From the NCBI GenBank assembly GCA_022828145.1, contig JAJEJA010000079.1:1-64000 (forward strand): a stretch of 64,000 nucleotides of DNA, given 5' to 3'. Position 1 is the first letter of the stretch. Each line of letters begins with the position of its first letter. The position numbers were made by a program, and so were the translations under genes. This DNA is from Candidatus Poribacteria bacterium. GTDB taxonomy: Bacteria > Poribacteria > WGA-4E > WGA-3G. Under the pieces are notes generated by a model. The model worked only from the letters and a program-made list of their open reading frames with translations. It did no database searches and was not told the DNA's origin. Below are positions 53,579-62,083 of the stretch, one piece after another.

Positions 53579-55911
53579 TTTTCCACCTCCGGATCTATCT
53601 CTTTTGCCTTATCAAAATCAATTTTCGCTGCATCATGTTGTCCAAGTGCTTCCTTTGCTTTTCCACGATTGTGGTATGCTTTAGCGAATTTCGGGTTAAG
53701 TTCAATAGCTTTATCATAGTCAGCAATTGCACCATCGTAGTCCTTAAGGGAAACCCTTGTAAGTCCCCGGTCATTGTAGACGGGAGCTTGTTCAGGTTTG
53801 AGTTTTATTGCCTGATTATAGTCTTCTAACGCACCAGTATAGTCACCGAGTTTATGCTTTGCATTACCGCGATCTTTATAAGCGAAGTGAACTTCAAAAG
53901 GGTCGTCAGTATTAATAACTTTTATTGCTTGATTGTAATCTTCTATTGCACCAGTATAGTCACCCATGTCAACTTTTGCTCTGCCGCGCATCCTATAAGC
54001 GTAGGAGTCGTCGGGTTTCATTTTTATTGCGTGTGTAAAATCGTCTATCGCCTCATCGTGGTTTCCAAGTTTAATCTTTGCAAGGCCGCGGGCGTTTATT
54101 ATGTAGTAAGTGAATTCAGGTTTGAGTTTGATTGCCTGATTATAGTCTTCTATTGCCCCAGTATACTCACCAAGTTTTTGCTTTGTATCCCCGCGTCTCT
54201 TGTAAGCATAAGCATCATCAGTTTTTAGTTTGATTGCCTGATTATAGTCTTCTATTGCCCCAGTATACTCACCAATAATTTCCTTTACATCCGCTCTATT
54301 CTGGAAAGCCTGAGCATCGTCAGGTTTTAGTTTTATTACCTGTGTAAAATCTTCTATCGCACCCGCATGATCATCAAGCCTACGCTTTGCCCAGCCACGA
54401 TTGTTGTATGCATTAGCGTCGTCAGATTTTTGTTTTATCGCCTGTGTATAGTCCTCTATTGCTCCGTTATGGTCGTCAAGTGCCTCCTTCGCAGCAGCAC
54501 GATTGTTGTATCCGTAGGCATCATTAGGTTTCAGTTTGATTGCGTGTGTAAAATCTTCTATCGCACCCGCATGATCTCCAAGAGCGCGCTTTGCCCAACC
54601 GCGATTATTGTATCCGTAGGCATCATCAGGTTTTAGTTTGATTGCATGTGTAAAATCTTCTATCGCACCCGTATGATCTTTAAGATGTCTCTTTGCCCAC
54701 CCGCGCTCGTTGTATGTATGAACATCATCAGGTTTGAGTTTTATTGCCTGATTATAGTTTTCTATTGCCCCTGCATGATCCCCAACGGATACTTTCATGC
54801 GCGCGAGCTCTTTATACAAATTGGCATCGTCAGGTTTGAGTTGGATAACATCAGATTTGAGTTGGACAGCACGTGAATAGTCATCTATTTTACCGGCGTT
54901 ATCTCCGAGTTTGCCTTTAGCATCTCCGCGTTTCTTGTAGGTGTCAGCATCATCAGGATTAATTTTTATAGCCTGATTATAGTCCTCAATCGCACCCGTA
55001 TGATCACCAGAGTCGGATTTCGCTTTCGCCCTATCCTTATAGATTCCTGCCTCGTCGGGATTTAGTTTGATGGCTTGGTTATAGTCTTCTATTGCGCTAT
55101 TCCGATTGCCAAGGCTTGCTTTCGCTTTTGCCCTAAACTTATAAGTATCTGCGTTGTCGGGGTTCAGCTCTATAGATTGGTTGAAATCATCTATTGCACC
55201 TTTAGCATCTCCAGCATGATACTTCGCTTTGCCTTGTTCGGTGTACAGATGTGCTTGGACACGTTTTTGTTTCCGCCACTGCGTGAAAGGCTCCGTTGAA
55301 GTAGCACCAGCGAGCAATGCCTTGATCGCGTTTACGGAACTATTGCCGGGGTCATGACCATAATGGATTCCGATGATTTCTCCTTTACTGTTTAGTAAGG
55401 GACTTCCGCTGTTTCCTGGGTATGCTTCGATTGTCGTTTGAATCCCTCCATCGTTCTGCTGGATACCAGTTACAGTTCCCGCCGCGCCCTTGTATTCTCC
55501 ATAGGGGTAACCCACGAGAAAAACAGAATCACCGATCTGCAACATGTCGCTGTTACCTAAAGGCAGCGGTGTGCCTTCACTCGCAGCTGTTAGGATGGCG
55601 ATGTCGCGTTTGATATCAAAGGCAGTGACACCTTTTATAAGCCAAATTGTTTTCTTGTCCCAACTTTTGGCGAAAACGGGTCCGCGCTTAAAGTGAAGAG
55701 CAACGTGAAAATTCGTTGCAATCTTGTCCTTCGTTATGAAGAACCCGCTACCGCCTCCACCGATACGGACTATAGAAGCTTTTCCTTTTTCGGATATTAA
55801 GTCAGTTTCTGTTGGCTTTTCGGTATTTTCGGCAGTTTCCTGTGCATAAGAAAGGGAAATAAATAACGCCAAAACCAAAAAGCATAATGAAAATTTTATG
55901 TAATGTCTCAT
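53575..55911 (-). CDS. Secreted trypsin-like protease with a long TPR array
   Basis: Signal peptide (MRHYIKFSLCFLVLALF..., ending SYAQ) and protease domain with His69 (TNFHVALH), Asp103 (FDIKRDIAIL) and Ser168 (YPGNSGSP). Then about 15-16 TPRs of 34 residues fill residues 215-765, with units such as AGAIEDFTHAIKLKPDDA and RGWAKRRLDDH. Many units are near-identical at DNA level, so the array has expanded recently. It ends like the next paralogue (GQHDAAKIDFDKAKEIDPEVE). ATGA overlap with both neighbours. Secreted or periplasmic; TPRs probably bind client proteins. Confidence 0.88.
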   Translation of the reverse strand: MRHYIKFSLCFLVLALFISLSYAQETAENTEKPTETDLISEKGKASIVRIGGGGSGFFITKDKIATNFHVALHFKRGPVFAKSWDKKTIWLIKGVTAFDIKRDIAILTAASEGTPLPLGNSDMLQIGDSVFLVGYPYGEYKGAAGTVTGIQQNDGGIQTTIEAYPGNSGSPLLNSKGEIIGIHYGHDPGNSSVNAIKALLAGATSTEPFTQWRKQKRVQAHLYTEQGKAKYHAGDAKGAIDDFNQSIELNPDNADTYKFRAKAKASLGNRNSAIEDYNQAIKLNPDEAGIYKDRAKAKSDSGDHTGAIEDYNQAIKINPDDADTYKKRGDAKGKLGDNAGKIDDYSRAVQLKSDVIQLKPDDANLYKELARMKVSVGDHAGAIENYNQAIKLKPDDVHTYNERGWAKRHLKDHTGAIEDFTHAIKLKPDDAYGYNNRGWAKRALGDHAGAIEDFTHAIKLKPNDAYGYNNRAAAKEALDDHNGAIEDYTQAIKQKSDDANAYNNRGWAKRRLDDHAGAIEDFTQVIKLKPDDAQAFQNRADVKEIIGEYTGAIEDYNQAIKLKTDDAYAYKRRGDTKQKLGEYTGAIEDYNQAIKLKPEFTYYIINARGLAKIKLGNHDEAIDDFTHAIKMKPDDSYAYRMRGRAKVDMGDYTGAIEDYNQAIKVINTDDPFEVHFAYKDRGNAKHKLGDYTGALEDYNQAIKLKPEQAPVYNDRGLTRVSLKDYDGAIADYDKAIELNPKFAKAYHNRGKAKEALGQHDAAKIDFDKAKEIDPEVEK
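53600..55250 (-). repeat. Tandem near-identical TPR-coding units
   Basis: Units of about 102 bp recur, with shared strings such as TTGATTGCCTGATTATAGTC (for example near 54230 and 54130) and CGCACCCGCATGATC (near 54360 and 54560). Identity within neighbouring units is high, which points to recent duplication or slippage in the array. Confidence 0.8.
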
Positions 55912-57326
55912 TCTCCTACCTCCGGGTCTATCTCTTTTGCCTTATCAAAATCAATTTTTGCTGCATCATGTTGACCGAGTGCTTCCTTTGCTTTTCCACG
56001 ATAGTGGTATCCCTCTGCATACTCAGGAAAGAGTTCAATCGCCTTATTATAATCAGTGATCGCGCCACTGTAGTCTTTAAGGTCAGCCTTTGCAAGTCCT
56101 CGGTCAATGTAGCCATAAGCATTTTCAGGTGTTAGTCTGATAGCCATATTATAATCTTCAAAAGCACCATCATAGTCATTAGATTTTCGCTTTACATTGC
56201 CACGATTTATATATGCAGCGTAAGTACCAGGTCTATCATCAAGGCTAACCGTTATCGCTTGCGTATAATCCTCAATTGCCCCTGCATAGTCCTCAAGGTC
56301 TACCTTTATTTGTCCGCGAAGACTGTAGGCATAAGATACGTCAGGTTCCAGTTCTATGGCAAGGTTACAGTCATCAATCGCGCCTGCATAGTCTTTAGTT
56401 TTATGTTTTAATTTTGCACGATCGTAGTATGCCCACCAAGTCACATTAGGATTGGACTTAATTGCTTGCGTAAAATCCTCTATAGCACCAGCATAGTCCC
56501 CCATCCGTTTCTTTGCTAGTCCGCGGATGTTATATCCGGAGGGATCATTAGGTTTGAGTTTAATTGCTTCTGTAAAATATTCAATTGCCCCTTCAAGATC
56601 TCCATCAGAAAACTTTTGCATTCCTCGACTATGATAGACATAAGCACGAACCACATTTCGCTTGCGCCATTCTGCCAAAGGTTCTGTAGAAGTAGAACTT
56701 TCCAGTAACGCTTTTATAGCGTTTGAAGGTCTGGCATCGTAATAATGCCCGACGTGGATTCCAATGACTTCACCTTTGCTGTTTATCATCGGACTACCGC
56801 TGTTCCCTGGATATGCTTCAAGTGTTGTTTTAAGACATTTATCTCTACTGCGTATATCTTTTATAATTCCATCTACCACCTTGTATTCTCTTGAATAAGG
56901 AAAACCAGCGAGATAGACAGTCTCACCAAGCTTAAGTGTATCAACGTCCACTAAAGTTAGGGGTTTTCCTTCCCCTTTTACTTTCAAGATAGCCATGTCA
57001 CTCTTTGCATCATAAGCCCAAACGCCTTCAATTCGCCAGATCGTTTCTCTATGGCCTAATTTAGCGAAAATAGGACCGGCTGTAGGACCTGCAGCAACGT
57101 GAAAATTAGTTGCAATTTTATCAGGTGTTACAAAAAATCCTGTCCCACCACCTAAATACACATTCGACGCTATCAGTCTTGTCCCGACTAAACGCACCGT
57201 AGACTCTTTTGCCTTGTCTATTCCTATTGACGTTTCATCTTTGTCAGAAGGTTTCTGTGCATAAGAGAATGAAAGAAACAACCCCAATATAAGGAAACAT
57301 ACTAAGTATCTTGTGAAACGTCTCAT
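55908..57326 (-). CDS. Secreted trypsin-like protease with TPR repeats
   Basis: Signal peptide (MRRFTRYLVCFLILGLF..., ending SYAQ), trypsin-fold domain with triad His76 (TNFHVAAG), Asp110 (YDAKSDMAIL) and Ser176 (YPGNSGSP), and about 7 TPRs to residue 465. The C-terminal 30 residues are nearly identical to those of the next paralogue. 472 residues. It is the first of the three paralogues and lies 59 bp after gcvT, with a family-2 palindrome in the gap. It has a likely ATGA overlap (TCAT) with the next gene. Confidence 0.88.
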   Translation of the reverse strand: MRRFTRYLVCFLILGLFLSFSYAQKPSDKDETSIGIDKAKESTVRLVGTRLIASNVYLGGGTGFFVTPDKIATNFHVAAGPTAGPIFAKLGHRETIWRIEGVWAYDAKSDMAILKVKGEGKPLTLVDVDTLKLGETVYLAGFPYSREYKVVDGIIKDIRSRDKCLKTTLEAYPGNSGSPMINSKGEVIGIHVGHYYDARPSNAIKALLESSTSTEPLAEWRKRNVVRAYVYHSRGMQKFSDGDLEGAIEYFTEAIKLKPNDPSGYNIRGLAKKRMGDYAGAIEDFTQAIKSNPNVTWWAYYDRAKLKHKTKDYAGAIDDCNLAIELEPDVSYAYSLRGQIKVDLEDYAGAIEDYTQAITVSLDDRPGTYAAYINRGNVKRKSNDYDGAFEDYNMAIRLTPENAYGYIDRGLAKADLKDYSGAITDYNKAIELFPEYAEGYHYRGKAKEALGQHDAAKIDFDKAKEIDPEVGE

Positions 57327-57347
57327 TTTATCACCTCAACGGGTTAC

Positions 57348-57377
57348 GGCACACGGAGTGTGCCTACTACTTTTAAG
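57348..57377. repeat. Family-2 palindromic repeat with extension
   Basis: GGCACACGGAGTGTGCC, then TACTACTTTTAAG. The 30 bases are identical to the extended copy at 14937-14966. The 7-bp stem lies between gcvT and the first protease gene. Confidence 0.85.
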
Positions 57378-57385
57378 CGTTCATG

Positions 57386-58456
57386 CTAAATAAAAGGCAC
57401 TTTGACGATTGTTGCAGGATGTTTTTTACCCCGTATCTCAATTGCAATACTTTTGCCTACAATCGGTGAGATTGAAGCAAAACCGATATTACATTTCAGA
57501 CTCGGTGACGGAGCCCCGCTGGTCACTTTGCCGATATGATCACCGTTTTGAAAAACATCATTTCCACACCGTGCAACAGCACGATCCAACATTTGAAATC
57601 CTACTAACTTTTTGTTTAAATCACCCTTTTCTTTTTGTACAAGTAGCGCGTCCCTACCGATGAAATCTCCTTGATCTAACTTTACAAATCGACTTAAACC
57701 CGCTTCAAACGGTGTTGTATCATCATCCATATCCATTCCGTAGAGTCTCAGTCCTGCCTCAAGCCGTAAAGTGTCGCGCGCACCGAGTCCGCCCGGTAGT
57801 CCTCCAGCTTCAATAACAGCAGGATAGAGTACATTCCACAAATCCTCCGCGCTATCTGCCTTAACATATAACTCAAAACCGATCTCACCCGTATATCCGG
57901 TTCGCGAAATTGCAGCGGGTATTCCAGCAACTTCATCAACGACAAACCGAAAAAACGAAATATCAGCTGCATCCAATTCGGAAACGAAAGGATTTAGTAT
58001 ATCTATAGATTTTGGACCTTGCAGCGCAATAAGGGTTGTATTCTCACTGTCATCAATTACATCTGCCCCAAGACTATTGTGTTTTTTTATCCATGTAAAG
58101 TCTTTCTCAATGTTAGCAGCATTCACAACCAGCGTAAAATCATCGCCGTCGTGTCTATAAATGACGATGTCATCCACTATACCGCCATTTTCATTACAAA
58201 GAAGCGTGTATTGCACCTGTCCATCAGATAAACGGTTGACATCGTTTGTCGTGAGTTTCTGGACTAATTCCTTTGCCCCATTCCCCTTAACGTCAATCTC
58301 TCCCATGTGCGACAAGTCAAAAAGTCCTGCAGATTCACGAACTGCAAGATGTTCCTTTACTATACTTGAATATTGTAACGGCATTTCCCACCCACCGAAT
58401 TCCGTGAACTTGGCGTTTAGGGATTTGTGGACTTCATAAAGCGGGGTTCTATTCAT
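57386..58456 (-). CDS. gcvT: Aminomethyltransferase, glycine cleavage T protein
   Basis: Transfers the methylene group from GcvH to tetrahydrofolate. Family hallmarks are FTEFGGWEMPLQYSS near the start, HMGEIDVKG, RTGYTGEIGFELYV, LEAGLRLYGMDMDDDTTPFEAGL and the ending VTSGAPSPSLKCNIGFA. 356 residues, normal. It heads the gcv series, but the three protease genes separate it from gcvH and gcvP. A promoter candidate lies upstream at 58513-58542. Confidence 0.96.
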   Translation of the reverse strand: MNRTPLYEVHKSLNAKFTEFGGWEMPLQYSSIVKEHLAVRESAGLFDLSHMGEIDVKGNGAKELVQKLTTNDVNRLSDGQVQYTLLCNENGGIVDDIVIYRHDGDDFTLVVNAANIEKDFTWIKKHNSLGADVIDDSENTTLIALQGPKSIDILNPFVSELDAADISFFRFVVDEVAGIPAAISRTGYTGEIGFELYVKADSAEDLWNVLYPAVIEAGGLPGGLGARDTLRLEAGLRLYGMDMDDDTTPFEAGLSRFVKLDQGDFIGRDALLVQKEKGDLNKKLVGFQMLDRAVARCGNDVFQNGDHIGKVTSGAPSPSLKCNIGFASISPIVGKSIAIEIRGKKHPATIVKVPFI

Positions 58457-58512
58457 CTGTTGTCTTCACTATTCTTTCTAATTAATTGGGTATTGGTATG
58501 ATTTTCATATCT

Positions 58513-58542
58513 ATGATACACTATCAGAGAGGGAAATGTCAA
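58513..58542 (-). promoter_or_regulatory. gcvT: Sigma70-type promoter for gcvT
   Basis: TTGACA (58542-58537) is followed after 18 nt by TATCAT (58518-58513), about 57 nt before the gcvT ATG. No glycine riboswitch is recognised in the short leader. 58549-58566 is a small purine-rich stretch. Confidence 0.5.
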
Positions 58543-58648
58543 TCAAAACGATGGAAGGAGGGAAGGGGGCATCTCCGAACTCAAGGGTAAGCAGCGTGAA
58601 ATTGCAGGAGCTGCGAAGTAGAATCCTCACAGAACAAGTTTAATAGGT

Positions 58649-59275
58649 TTAGTATTTTCTCTTTAATGATGACCAAGTCGTTGCTAATTTAGCATCCGGT
58701 TGAACTGCATGCGGTTCGACGCCTTCAACATCCTGAACATGTTCACCTTCGTATAGACGGATATGGTCAAGCCAAACATCGGTTTTATCGGTTCCCATGA
58801 TAATACCTGCCCGTGAATTTACGTCATCTACAGGCATCGTAAACGTAAGAATAAATTCACTCCAGATTTCAGTTACGTTCATAACCAATGAAGAGTAGAC
58901 AGTCCAGGGTGCCCCTTGATGCATAATTCGCATTGTAGTCTTTCTTGGGTTTTCTGCCTTTGCCCACACACTATAGGTATAGGTTGTATTTTTTTTCAAA
59001 GTAAACGGTTGTTGATAGAATTGTATATTTCCTACGGCGTTGCCCTCTTTAGTGATACTGATATAAGCAGCATTATCACCCACCACAGGTTCTGCTTTCC
59101 TACCTTCAGTCAGGAAGACTGCACTTGCGCTTTCATGGGTCCAGTGATGCCATTTATCAAGTTGAAGGTCAAAATCACCGTTTTTGAGGATATTCTCTGG
59201 CAATTGTTGTGAATATGCTAAGGTTGAAATTCCAAATATTATAAGTGAAAATCCAACAGTGTAAAGTTGTTTCAT
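58649..59275 (-). CDS. Secreted carbohydrate-binding-like protein
   Basis: A 208-residue exported protein with signal peptide (MKQLYTVGFSLIIFGIS..., ending AYSQ). The mature part has NILKNGDFDLQLDKWHHWTH, YQQPFTLKKNTTYTYSVWAK and FTMPVDDVNSRAGIIMG, a pattern typical of CBM4/9-like jelly rolls. Function is probably glycan binding; no catalytic residues are seen. I start at the ATG at 59275, which overlaps the stop of a tiny upstream ORF (ATGA). Confidence 0.75.
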   Translation of the reverse strand: MKQLYTVGFSLIIFGISTLAYSQQLPENILKNGDFDLQLDKWHHWTHESASAVFLTEGRKAEPVVGDNAAYISITKEGNAVGNIQFYQQPFTLKKNTTYTYSVWAKAENPRKTTMRIMHQGAPWTVYSSLVMNVTEIWSEFILTFTMPVDDVNSRAGIIMGTDKTDVWLDHIRLYEGEHVQDVEGVEPHAVQPDAKLATTWSSLKRKY

Positions 59276-59472
59276 TGTGATCTGCCTTTGACTGTGTAGT
59301 AGATAGTCCATTCTAATTGTTCGGGTAAAGTTCTCGATTCGGAGATCGCTCCTACCGATGGACTGCTTTTGGTAGGAGGGAACTCCGATTCCCGACTATT
59401 ACTTATACCCACAAGTTCATTCTGGACTATCCAGTAGTCTGTGCATTGCTGAAGTTTAATATCTATACCCAT
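59272..59472 (-). CDS. 66-residue ORF containing an in-frame palindrome, possible leader gene
   Basis: Starts ATG 59472 with AAAGGA about 8 nt upstream, a strong promoter just before it, and an ATGA overlap with the secreted protein gene. Protein: MGIDIKLQQCTDYWIVQNEL, a middle part coded by an inverted repeat (ISNSRESEFPPTKSSPSVGA), and QLEWTIYYTVKGRSQ. The family is not known. It may be a small gene enlarged by the palindrome, or a chance frame through a repeat. Confidence 0.45.
   Translation of the reverse strand: MGIDIKLQQCTDYWIVQNELVGISNSRESEFPPTKSSPSVGAISESRTLPEQLEWTIYYTVKGRSQ
59334..59395. repeat. 62-bp imperfect inverted repeat inside a small ORF
   Basis: TCGATTCGGAGATCGCTCCT ACC (59334-59356) pairs imperfectly with GGTAGGAGGGAACTCCGATT CCCGA (59371-59395). 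It can form a long hairpin. Its reading in the minus frame has no stop, so it contributes about 20 residues to the small ORF. Confidence 0.75.
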
Positions 59473-59492
59473 GGGGACTATTCCTTTCTAAA

Positions 59493-59521
59493 AGTATAAT
59501 AAGTTTTTAGCAAGTTTTCAA
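59493..59521 (-). promoter_or_regulatory. Sigma70-type promoter for the small ORF and secreted protein
   Basis: TTGAAA (59521-59516), 17-nt spacer, TATACT (59498-59493) on the minus strand. Transcription would begin near 59486, 14 nt before the small ORF's ATG. This supports a real transcription unit here. Confidence 0.55.
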
Positions 59522-59723
59522 CCTTTTTCCATCCAAACAGTATGAAAACTACCATTTATACCCACTTTATGCTGAATTATTTTCACCATCGTACTACCAG
59601 AACCCAAGTTGCTACCTATAGGATTTTAGATTGACAGTCACCGTAATTTAGCGAAGTTAGGAAACCTCGCCAGCAGGTGGCACACTCACCGCATAGCGTC
59701 AACTGTCAGTTTGCGCCCTCACA

Positions 59724-59749
59724 GGCACAATCTAACAGAATGTGCTACA
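59724..59749. repeat. Family-1 palindromic repeat
   Basis: Full copy (GGCACAATCTAACAGAATG..., ending TGTGCTACA) 25 bp downstream of the WD40 gene's stop, again at a gene 3' end. Confidence 0.85.
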
Positions 59750-59774
59750 TTAGGTGGCAACTTGGGTTACCATA

Positions 59775-61979
59775 TCATTTATCTATCTCCTTTAAATCCC
59801 ATAAGAGCGTTGTACCATCTGTTCCTGAAGTGATTAGTGTTTTTCCATCCTCCTCAAAACTGATCCATCGGACAGGATTGTATGCTGTGAAAGTTGTCTT
59901 GAGTTTTCCAGTGCTTAGATCCCATAAAAGAACCTTGGCATTTTCTCCGCCGCTTGCAAACGTTTGTCCGTCTGGCGAGAAGGCTATTGGCGAAGCTGGG
60001 TCATATTCCTTAAGTGTTGTAATAAGTTCTCCAGTTTTCAAATCCCAGAAACGCATTGTCCCGTCAGCACTCCCACTGACAAGTGTTTTCCCATTTGATG
60101 TAAACAGTGTGCGTGTGATGTTCCCTCTATGTTTTTTGAGAATAAACTTTTGTTGTCCAGTTTGTGTATTCCAAATCCAAATTCTATTATCACCTTTATC
60201 CTCATACATTGCTTTTGCATAACCGACCAAGGCACTTCCATCTGGCGTAAATCGAAGTGAAAAACTTAATCTTTCTGGACTAATATAAGATGCTTTGCGT
60301 CTTCCTGTTTTTGCATCCCATAAAATAGCATTGTTATACGAAATACTGACGATATTATTTCCATCAGGTGAGAATAGCACCGAATGGACTTCCCATGGAT
60401 GTCCCATCAGTAAGAATTGTGGATGTCCCGTATCCGTATTCCATAACTGAACCATTTTTGGATCTTTTGCAGGAGTAGCAAGTAATTCACTATCAGGTGA
60501 AAAAACGTGTGTGAAGTTTTGATATCTGGCATCTCTGGTGTAAGCAGCTTTCTGTTTACCAGTTTTTGTATCCCATAGGTAAATTGTTTTGTCTGCAGCA
60601 GTGGAAAGAAATTGTCCATTGGGAGAAAACTTAATAGATGAAATAGTTTTTAAATGCCCAGAGAGGGTGGCTATGTGGGAGTCTGTTTCAATATCCCACA
60701 ACACCACAGATTTGTTATCTTTAATTGCCAACGTTTTCCTGTCTGGAGAGTATGTTAACATTTCGATAGATCGTGAAAAAGGAGAATAAAGAAGTGATAA
60801 AGAAGGATTTAAACCTCTCAGAAAAGGTTTTTGATGTCCAGTTTCCACATCCAGCAATGTGTATGTTTCATCATCATTCTCATAGATCTCCTTTTTACCA
60901 TCAGGGAAAACGCTTATAGGTTTAGATTTAACGCGTTGCTTTGTAAAGTCTATTTTCAATTCACCTGTGTTGGTGTTCCAAATATGAATGGCGTTATTTG
61001 TGTTAATACTTGCTAATGTTTCATTATCCGGTGAAAAAGCTAACCTACGAACAAGGTCGGGTGTTTCTATTGTCCGTAAGTGCTTCCCTGTTTTAGCATC
61101 CCACAACCGAATTGAAGAATCAGAACTCCAATGGGTGTATGTTGCCCCACTTGCGATTGTTTTACCATCTGAAGAAAAAACAACGGTTGTAACCCAACCA
61201 CTATGTCCCGTAAGTGTCACTTTATGGTGTGTGGTTTTCGTGTTCCACAACCGAATAGTCGTGTCTCTACTACCACTTGCGAGGGTTTCACTATCGGGTG
61301 AAAATGCTAATGTAAGTACAGATCCAGGTTCCGTTATGTCGCTGGGAGCCAATCTGTGTCCAACAAGAGAAGCGATCTGTTTTTTCTTTTCTGTAGAAAG
61401 AAGCTTGACGGTTCCGTCAAAATCCCCGGCTGCAATTATATCACTATCCGGTGAATACGCTAATGAATGGATAGCGTTAAACTTCCCTTTGATGTCTGTT
61501 ATATGTCTGTGTGTGTTGATATTCCACAGACGGACAAATTTTTCGTCAGCAGCGACACTTGCTAACTTTCGGCTATCTCCTGATATGGCGATGTGTGTCA
61601 CCCCATTCTGATGTCCTGTCAGCACAGCAATGTTTTTTGTGGTCTGAGGGTCCCAAAGCCTAATCGTCCCGTCACTGCTACCACTTGCTAATATCTTGCC
61701 ATCAGCGGAGTATGCCACTGACTGCACCCTATCTGTATGTCCGGTGAGAAGTGATAATGGTTCGTAGGTATCTGTATCGTAAAGCCAGACACCGATAGAC
61801 GCAGCCACTGCAAGTTGCCTTCCATCAGGAGAATATGCGATATGGTTGAATATTCCGTTTCCGATGCGTTTGATTGCGTTTTCAGGCAACCCAATTTGTG
61901 TCTCGTTCTGACCGAAACTGTTTAATAACAGAAGCGATACCAATAACCATGAAAGCATTAAAAAGCAAAAATGTTTCAC
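59775..61979 (-). CDS. Secreted WD40 repeat protein (two propellers)
   Basis: A 734-residue exported protein with signal peptide (MKHFCFLMLSWLLVSLLLLN..., ending SFGQ) and about 16 WD40-type blades across the rest, for example RLWDPQTTKNIAVLTGH, RLWDAKTGK, YLWDTKTGK and RFWDLKTGE. The number of blades implies two adjacent propellers. The start is GTG at 61979 with GAGGAGG upstream. No enzyme domain is present, so it is likely a secreted scaffold or binding protein. Similar to the downstream-edge WD40 genes on the same strand. Confidence 0.9.
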   Translation of the reverse strand: MKHFCFLMLSWLLVSLLLLNSFGQNETQIGLPENAIKRIGNGIFNHIAYSPDGRQLAVAASIGVWLYDTDTYEPLSLLTGHTDRVQSVAYSADGKILASGSSDGTIRLWDPQTTKNIAVLTGHQNGVTHIAISGDSRKLASVAADEKFVRLWNINTHRHITDIKGKFNAIHSLAYSPDSDIIAAGDFDGTVKLLSTEKKKQIASLVGHRLAPSDITEPGSVLTLAFSPDSETLASGSRDTTIRLWNTKTTHHKVTLTGHSGWVTTVVFSSDGKTIASGATYTHWSSDSSIRLWDAKTGKHLRTIETPDLVRRLAFSPDNETLASINTNNAIHIWNTNTGELKIDFTKQRVKSKPISVFPDGKKEIYENDDETYTLLDVETGHQKPFLRGLNPSLSLLYSPFSRSIEMLTYSPDRKTLAIKDNKSVVLWDIETDSHIATLSGHLKTISSIKFSPNGQFLSTAADKTIYLWDTKTGKQKAAYTRDARYQNFTHVFSPDSELLATPAKDPKMVQLWNTDTGHPQFLLMGHPWEVHSVLFSPDGNNIVSISYNNAILWDAKTGRRKASYISPERLSFSLRFTPDGSALVGYAKAMYEDKGDNRIWIWNTQTGQQKFILKKHRGNITRTLFTSNGKTLVSGSADGTMRFWDLKTGELITTLKEYDPASPIAFSPDGQTFASGGENAKVLLWDLSTGKLKTTFTAYNPVRWISFEEDGKTLITSGTDGTTLLWDLKEIDK

Positions 61980-61997
61980 CCAGTTCCTCCTCTCTTG

Positions 61998-62083
61998 GTA
62001 GGTTAGGTTGAGACACGAAACCCAACAAGATATGCTTTTACCGGCTGTAAATGTTGGGTTACGTAAGCTCTACCCCCACCTAC
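61998..62083. repeat. Degenerate family-3 inverted repeat
   Basis: GTAGGTTAGGTTGAGACACG near the left end and ACCCCCACCTAC at the right end are imperfect arms, with an inner ACCCAACA/TGTTGGGT pair. It is a decayed relative of the inner arms of the MITE at 11464-11618. It overlaps the frameshifted 3' end of the next gene; CTA at 62080-62082 is its stop in the alternative frame. Confidence 0.65.

Larger units (their letters stand above)
59473..59774. other. Intergenic region after the WD40 gene
   Basis: The right part carries one family-1 repeat (59724-59749) and the left part the promoter at 59493-59521. The remainder shows no gene, tRNA or obvious terminator. Confidence 0.7.

Noticed and set aside
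57327-57385. Family-2 hairpin as a rho-independent terminator after gcvT
   Set aside because: The 7-bp stem lacks a clear run of T on the minus-strand transcript, and downstream genes continue in the same direction.
58457-58648. Glycine riboswitch before gcvT
   Set aside because: The leader from the proposed promoter is only about 50 nt, too short for a glycine riboswitch, and the characteristic conserved helices are not visible.
60988-61611. 207-residue plus-strand ORF
   Set aside because: Antisense shadow of the WD40 gene; repeated pattern reflects WD40 repeats read backwards.
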